Below the pieces are notes generated by a model. It made no database searches. It was given only the letters and a program-made list of their open reading frames with translations, and was not told the origin of the DNA. Of a stretch of DNA of 8,145 nucleotides, positions 5,293 through 8,145 are shown in pieces. This DNA is from Betaproteobacteria bacterium RBG_16_58_11 (lineage in GTDB: Bacteria > Pseudomonadota > Gammaproteobacteria > Burkholderiales > Thiobacteraceae), in NCBI GenBank assembly GCA_001770235.1, contig MEQN01000158.1, positions 1 to 8,145 of the forward strand, given 5' to 3'. Numbering within the stretch: position 1 is the stretch's first letter; every line of letters begins with the position of its first letter. The translations under genes and the position numbers were made by a program.

Positions 5293-5352
5293 GTAGGGGC
5301 GAGGCACGCCTCGCCCGGAAGCAGCAGCGGGTCGGGCATGCCCGACCCCTAC
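5293..5352. repeat. 60-bp double-palindrome intergenic repeat
   Basis: Two perfect palindromes stand in series: GGGCGAGGC-AC-GCCTCGCCC (5297-5316) and GGGTCGGGC-AT-GCCCGACCC (5329-5348). An outer 7-bp inverted repeat, GTAGGGG (5293-5299) and CCCCTAC (5346-5352), encloses both, giving a cloverleaf-like three-stem fold around the 12-nt spacer. It begins 3 bp after the petC stop codon. GTAGGGGCG...-type palindromes are widespread dispersed repeats in several bacterial phyla. This one looks like a complete single unit, with no coding role. Confidence 0.85.
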
Positions 5353-5355
5353 TAT

Positions 5356-6099
5356 TTAGTGGATGTCTTTCCAGAATTCTTTTTTCAGGTAATACGCCAG
5401 CACCGTCAGGCCCAGGAGGAAAAAGATCACGAAAATACCGGTGATTTTGCGCTTGGTTTGCGCGGGTTCGCCCATGTACACCAAGTAGTTCACCAGGTCT
5501 TTTACCGTCGCGTCGTATTCGGCGGCGGTCATCTTGCCGGGACGGGTGGTTTCGAACTTGTCGAATACATGCGCCTCCTTGCCGTCATGGTCCTTCTCGG
5601 TGCGGTAATGCGCCACGCGCTCGCCCTGCAACTCCCACAGCGCATGCGGCATGCCGACGTTGCTGAAAACCAGATTGTTCCAGCCGGTCGGGCGCGACGG
5701 GTCGCGATAGAAGGTGCGCAGATAGGTGTAGAGCCAGCTCGGCCCTTGCTCCTTGGCGCGCGCGATCACGGTCAGATCGGGCGGGGCCACGCCGAACCAG
5801 GCTTCCGCATCCTCGCGGCGCAGGGCGGCGGTCATGGTTTCCACCGGCTTTTCACCGGTGACCATCAGGTTGTCCACGATCTGTTTCTCGGTCAGGCCCA
5901 GGTCTTGCAGGCGCGAGTAGCGCATGTAGCTCGCGCTATGGCAATTCATGCAATAGTTCACGAACACGCGCGCGCCGCGTTGCAGCGAGAGCTTGTCTTC
6001 GACATTGGGCTTGAATTCATCCAGCTTGGGGCCTTCACTGCTGGCAAAGGCCGCCGCCGGCAAGCACAGCAGTACGGCGAATATTATTTTTTTGATCAT
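5356..6099 (-). CDS. petC: Cytochrome c1 of the bc1 complex
   Basis: This 247-residue subunit of ubiquinol-cytochrome c reductase takes electrons from the Rieske centre and passes them to a soluble or membrane cytochrome c in the periplasm. A signal peptide occupies 1-19 (MIKK, hydrophobic core, A-A-A-F-A/S). The covalent haem site is C50-M-N-C53-H54, and the distal ligand is probably Met150 in N-V-G-M-P-H. Other c1 segments are W-F-G-V-A-P-P-D-L-T (101-110) and the S-W-L-Y-T-Y-L-R-T-F-Y-R-D-P region (121-134). A C-terminal anchor helix spans about 218-237 and ends in basic residues. The start overlaps the cytochrome b stop (ATGA), a classic coupled junction. It is the last gene of the operon. 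Confidence 0.98.
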   Translation of the reverse strand: MIKKIIFAVLLCLPAAAFASSEGPKLDEFKPNVEDKLSLQRGARVFVNYCMNCHSASYMRYSRLQDLGLTEKQIVDNLMVTGEKPVETMTAALRREDAEAWFGVAPPDLTVIARAKEQGPSWLYTYLRTFYRDPSRPTGWNNLVFSNVGMPHALWELQGERVAHYRTEKDHDGKEAHVFDKFETTRPGKMTAAEYDATVKDLVNYLVYMGEPAQTKRKITGIFVIFFLLGLTVLAYYLKKEFWKDIH

Positions 6100-7352
6100 G
6101 CTGTCACCCTCTCCGGCTCCGGTTTGGTCTTATCCATGCGCGTGTACCACGGCATGAGAATAAAGAACGCGAAATAGATCACGCTGCAAATTTGCGCCAC
6201 CAGGGTCCGGCCCGAGGTGGTGGACAAGGTGCCGAGGTAGCTCAGGATAAAGAAGCTCACGATGAACAGCGTCAGCGCCCATTTGTACATCGGGCCGCGA
6301 TAGCGGATGGATTTCACCGGTGATTTATCCAGCCAGGGCAGCAGGAACAACACGACAATCGCCATGCCCATCGCGATCACACCCGGGAACTGCGAATCGA
6401 ACATCGGCGGCACCGCGCGCAGGATCGAGTAGAACGCGGTGAAGTACCACAGTGGCGCGATGTGCGTCGGCGTCTTGAACGGGTCGGCCGGCACGAAGTT
6501 GTTGGCTTCGAGGAAGTAGCCGCCCATCTCCGGCGTGAAGAACATGATCACCGAGAACACGATCAGGAATACCGCCACGCCCAGGATATCCTTCACCGTG
6601 TAATACGGATGGAAGGGAATGCCGTCGAGCGGGATGTGCGTCTCAGGGTCTTTTTTCTTTTTGATTTCGATGCCGTCCGGGTTGTTGGAGCCGACTTCGT
6701 GCAGCGCGACCAGGTGCATCACCACCAAGCCCAGCAGCACCAGCGGCACCGCGGCCACATGGAAGGCGAAGAAGCGGTTCAGCGTCGCGTCGGAGATCAC
6801 ATAGTCGCCGCGAATCCAAATGCCGATTTCCTCGCCCACGAACGGAATCGCCGAGAACAGGTTCACGATCACCTGCGCGCCCCAGAACGACATCTGGCCC
6901 CACGGCAGCAGGTAGCCCATGAAGGCTTCCGCCATCAGCGCGACATAGATGAAGCAGCCGAAGATCCAGATCAGCTCGCGCGGCTTTTGATACGAGCCGT
7001 AAATCATGCCGCGGAACATGTGCAGATACACCACGACGAAGAACATCGAGGCGCCGGTGGCGTGCAGGTAGCGGATCAGCCAGCCCCAATCCACGTCGCG
7101 CATGATGTACTCGACCGAAGCAAAAGCGACGGGCACGCCGGCGGCGTTGAGCGAGGCATCCGGTTTGTAGTGAATGGTCAGGAAAATACCGGTGACGAGT
7201 TGCAGCACCAGCACCAGAAGCGCGAGGGATCCGAAGAAGTACCAGAAGTTGAAATTCTTCGGCGCGTAGTATTCGGATAGATGCTGCTTCCAGGTCGCGG
7301 TGAGCGGGAAGCGGTCATCGACCCAGCCTAATAGTTGTTTTAGCATTTCCAT
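6096..7352 (-). CDS. petB: Cytochrome b of the bc1 complex
   Basis: This 418-residue integral membrane subunit oxidises quinol at the Qo site and reduces quinone at the Qi site. Haem histidines are His97 and His111 in the second helix, and His198 and His213 in the fourth. The second pair is 15 apart rather than 14, as I recall from beta/gamma sequences. The Qo motif is PLWY (300-303) in place of PEWY. G-Y-L-L-P-W-G-Q-M-S-F-W-G-A (146-159) and L-H-E-V-G-S-N-N-P-D-G (217-227) are well conserved. Eight hydrophobic spans are visible, so this is the full-length undivided form, not split b6/subunit IV. ATG 7352 is preceded by AAGGGAG; ATG 7346 is an alternative. The gap to petA is 3 bp, and petC overlaps by 4 bp. 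Confidence 0.98.
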   Translation of the reverse strand: MEMLKQLLGWVDDRFPLTATWKQHLSEYYAPKNFNFWYFFGSLALLVLVLQLVTGIFLTIHYKPDASLNAAGVPVAFASVEYIMRDVDWGWLIRYLHATGASMFFVVVYLHMFRGMIYGSYQKPRELIWIFGCFIYVALMAEAFMGYLLPWGQMSFWGAQVIVNLFSAIPFVGEEIGIWIRGDYVISDATLNRFFAFHVAAVPLVLLGLVVMHLVALHEVGSNNPDGIEIKKKKDPETHIPLDGIPFHPYYTVKDILGVAVFLIVFSVIMFFTPEMGGYFLEANNFVPADPFKTPTHIAPLWYFTAFYSILRAVPPMFDSQFPGVIAMGMAIVVLFLLPWLDKSPVKSIRYRGPMYKWALTLFIVSFFILSYLGTLSTTSGRTLVAQICSVIYFAFFILMPWYTRMDKTKPEPERVTA

Positions 7353-7355
7353 GGC

Positions 7356-7955
7356 TTAGGCTCCCTTGCTTTCATCGCCGATCAAAATCCGTTTATCGGA
7401 CAAGAAGGCGTAGGGAGGCACCGGCAGGTTGATCGGTGCGGGTGAACCTTTGTAGACGCGCCCGGCGAGATCGAAGAGTGAACCGTGGCAGGGGCAGTAG
7501 AAGCCGCCTTGCCAATCCGCGCCGGTTTCGCTGTCCGACACCGCTTTCAGCTTGTCGCTGGGGGAGCAGCCCAAATGGGTGCACAGACCCACCAGCACCA
7601 GAATTTCCGGGCGCTTTTCGTTCGCGCGCAGCGCATTCTTGGCGTATGCCGGTTGCTTGGAGGATTTGGAATCGGGGTCGATCAGCTTGTCTTTTACCTT
7701 CGCCAGGCCGTCCATCATTTCCTTGGTGCGGTAAACCACCCAAACCGGCTGACCGCGCCATTTCACGACCACCTTGGCGCCAGGTTCCAGCGCGCTGATA
7801 TCTACTTCGACCGGCGCGCCCAGGCCACGGGCCTTGTCGCTCGGCGACATGCTGGCCAAAAATGGCCACGCTGCCGCCGCCATCCCCGCTCCGCCGAAGG
7901 CCGAGGTCGCGAGAATCAGGTTGCGCCGGGTGCGGTTGACTTCATTCTTGCTCAT
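7356..7955 (-). CDS. petA: Rieske iron-sulfur subunit of the bc1 complex
   Basis: This 199-residue protein carries the [2Fe-2S] cluster that takes the first electron from quinol and swings to cytochrome c1. Box 1 is C125-T-H127-L-G-C130 and box 2 is C154-P-C156-H157-G-S. Ligands are Cys125, His127, Cys154 and His157; Cys130 and Cys156 should form the stabilising disulfide. The N-terminus has a twin-arginine signal-anchor (N-R-T-R-R-N-L-I at 7-14, then a hydrophobic helix about 15-35), so it is exported folded by Tat and stays anchored. The loop after box 2 ends in [12 protein letters not shown]. The start ATG 7955 has a G-rich ribosome site (AGGGATGGGG). It is the first gene of the petABC operon. 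Confidence 0.98.
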   Translation of the reverse strand: MSKNEVNRTRRNLILATSAFGGAGMAAAAWPFLASMSPSDKARGLGAPVEVDISALEPGAKVVVKWRGQPVWVVYRTKEMMDGLAKVKDKLIDPDSKSSKQPAYAKNALRANEKRPEILVLVGLCTHLGCSPSDKLKAVSDSETGADWQGGFYCPCHGSLFDLAGRVYKGSPAPINLPVPPYAFLSDKRILIGDESKGA

Positions 7956-8007
7956 AACCCCATCCCTATTTTTTGATTGATGAAAAGGACATTGAAGAAC
8001 ACAAAAA

Positions 8008-8036
8008 AATCTATTTTACCTAAAAACACCAGGCAA
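8008..8036 (-). promoter_or_regulatory. Weak candidate promoter of petABC
   Basis: TTGCCT (8036-8031) and TAGATT (8013-8008) are spaced by 17 bp on the minus strand, each matching the sigma-70 consensus at 4 of 6 positions. Transcription would start about 45 nt before the petA ATG. The -35 lies inside the preceding terminator stem, so the two functions would overlap. Confidence 0.3.
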
Positions 8037-8049
8037 TATAAAGCCCTGG
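8022..8049 (-). terminator. Probable terminator after the Nif3-like gene
   Basis: On the minus strand CCAGGGC (8049-8043) pairs with GCCTGG (8034-8029) with one bulged G, loop TTTATATT, followed by TGTTTTT (to 8022). The stem is short, so termination may be partial, allowing some read-through into petABC. Confidence 0.5.
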
Positions 8050-8071
8050 ACTGAATTAGTGCTGCTAAGTA

Positions 8072-8145
8072 TCAGACAGGATTGGGAATTTCTTTATATT
8101 CGTGGGTCAAGCCGAACTGCGCCGCCAAATGCTCGCCCAAGGCCT
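8072..8145 (-). CDS. C-terminal end of a Nif3/YbgI-type dinuclear metal protein (partial)
   Basis: Only the last 23 codons and the TGA stop lie in the window; the gene continues beyond the right edge. The visible peptide (ALGEHLAAQF, then G-L-T-H-E-Y-K-E-I-P-N-P-V) matches the conserved end of Nif3-like hexameric dinuclear metal-centre proteins (YbgI in E. coli). The closing I-P-N-P-V is characteristic. The biochemical role of the family is not settled, though a metal-dependent hydrolase activity is often suggested. Its place directly upstream of petA is a familiar arrangement in Betaproteobacteria and supports the call. Confidence 0.8.
   Translation of the reverse strand, partial: ALGEHLAAQFGLTHEYKEIPNPV

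Noticed and set aside
5266..6177. Plus-strand open frame of 303 codons opposite cytochrome c1
   Set aside because: It runs through the double-palindrome repeat and antisense to petC, with no recognisable protein features.
6462..7280. Plus-strand open frame of 272 codons opposite cytochrome b
   Set aside because: Composition is extremely rich in His, Arg, Glu and Gln, typical of an antisense shadow, and the opposite strand is a fully conserved cytochrome b.

Overview
The window looks like a chromosomal segment of a betaproteobacterium. The evidence is a run of genes on the minus strand with the order nif3-like, petA, petB, petC, sspA, sspB, which is typical of Betaproteobacteria. The cytochrome b also has beta/gamma-type features: a PLWY motif in place of PEWY and 15-residue spacing of the second haem-histidine pair. 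The genus cannot be fixed from the sequence. A chemolithotrophic relative of the Nitrosomonadales is possible but is only an inference. All supported genes are on the minus strand, so they are read from the right end of the window to the left.

Right part (5356-8145): the last 23 codons of a Nif3/YbgI-type protein are followed by a probable terminator and a weak promoter candidate. Then comes the complete cytochrome bc1 operon: Rieske protein, cytochrome b and cytochrome c1, tightly packed. This complex moves electrons from quinol to cytochrome c and builds the proton gradient. A 60-bp double-palindrome repeat and a hairpin terminator end the operon.

Middle (4184-5210): sspA (RNA-polymerase-associated, GST-fold) and sspB (ClpXP adaptor with an intact C-terminal ClpX-docking tail) form a two-gene unit for stress and nutrient-limitation responses.

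Left-middle (1462-3900): a periplasmic rhodanese-domain protein has its own promoter candidate. After a terminator comes an enlarged YeiH-family (putative sulfate exporter) membrane protein. A 57-aa single-span membrane protein follows, translationally coupled to it and closed by a terminator. This is the least conventional part of the window and could be a small sulfur-handling module, which is an inference from neighbourhood and families only.

Left end (1-1420): a universal stress protein overlaps the start of a membrane-anchored SRPBCC/START-like protein. A 130-bp imperfect inverted repeat with CCACGGGGGACACGGGG-type arms lies upstream of the stress gene. A second inverted-repeat cluster lies downstream of the SRPBCC gene at the window edge. 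No CRISPR array, tRNA, rRNA, transposase or phage gene was seen. The accessory interest lies in three intergenic palindromic elements, the small coupled membrane protein and the enlarged transporter.
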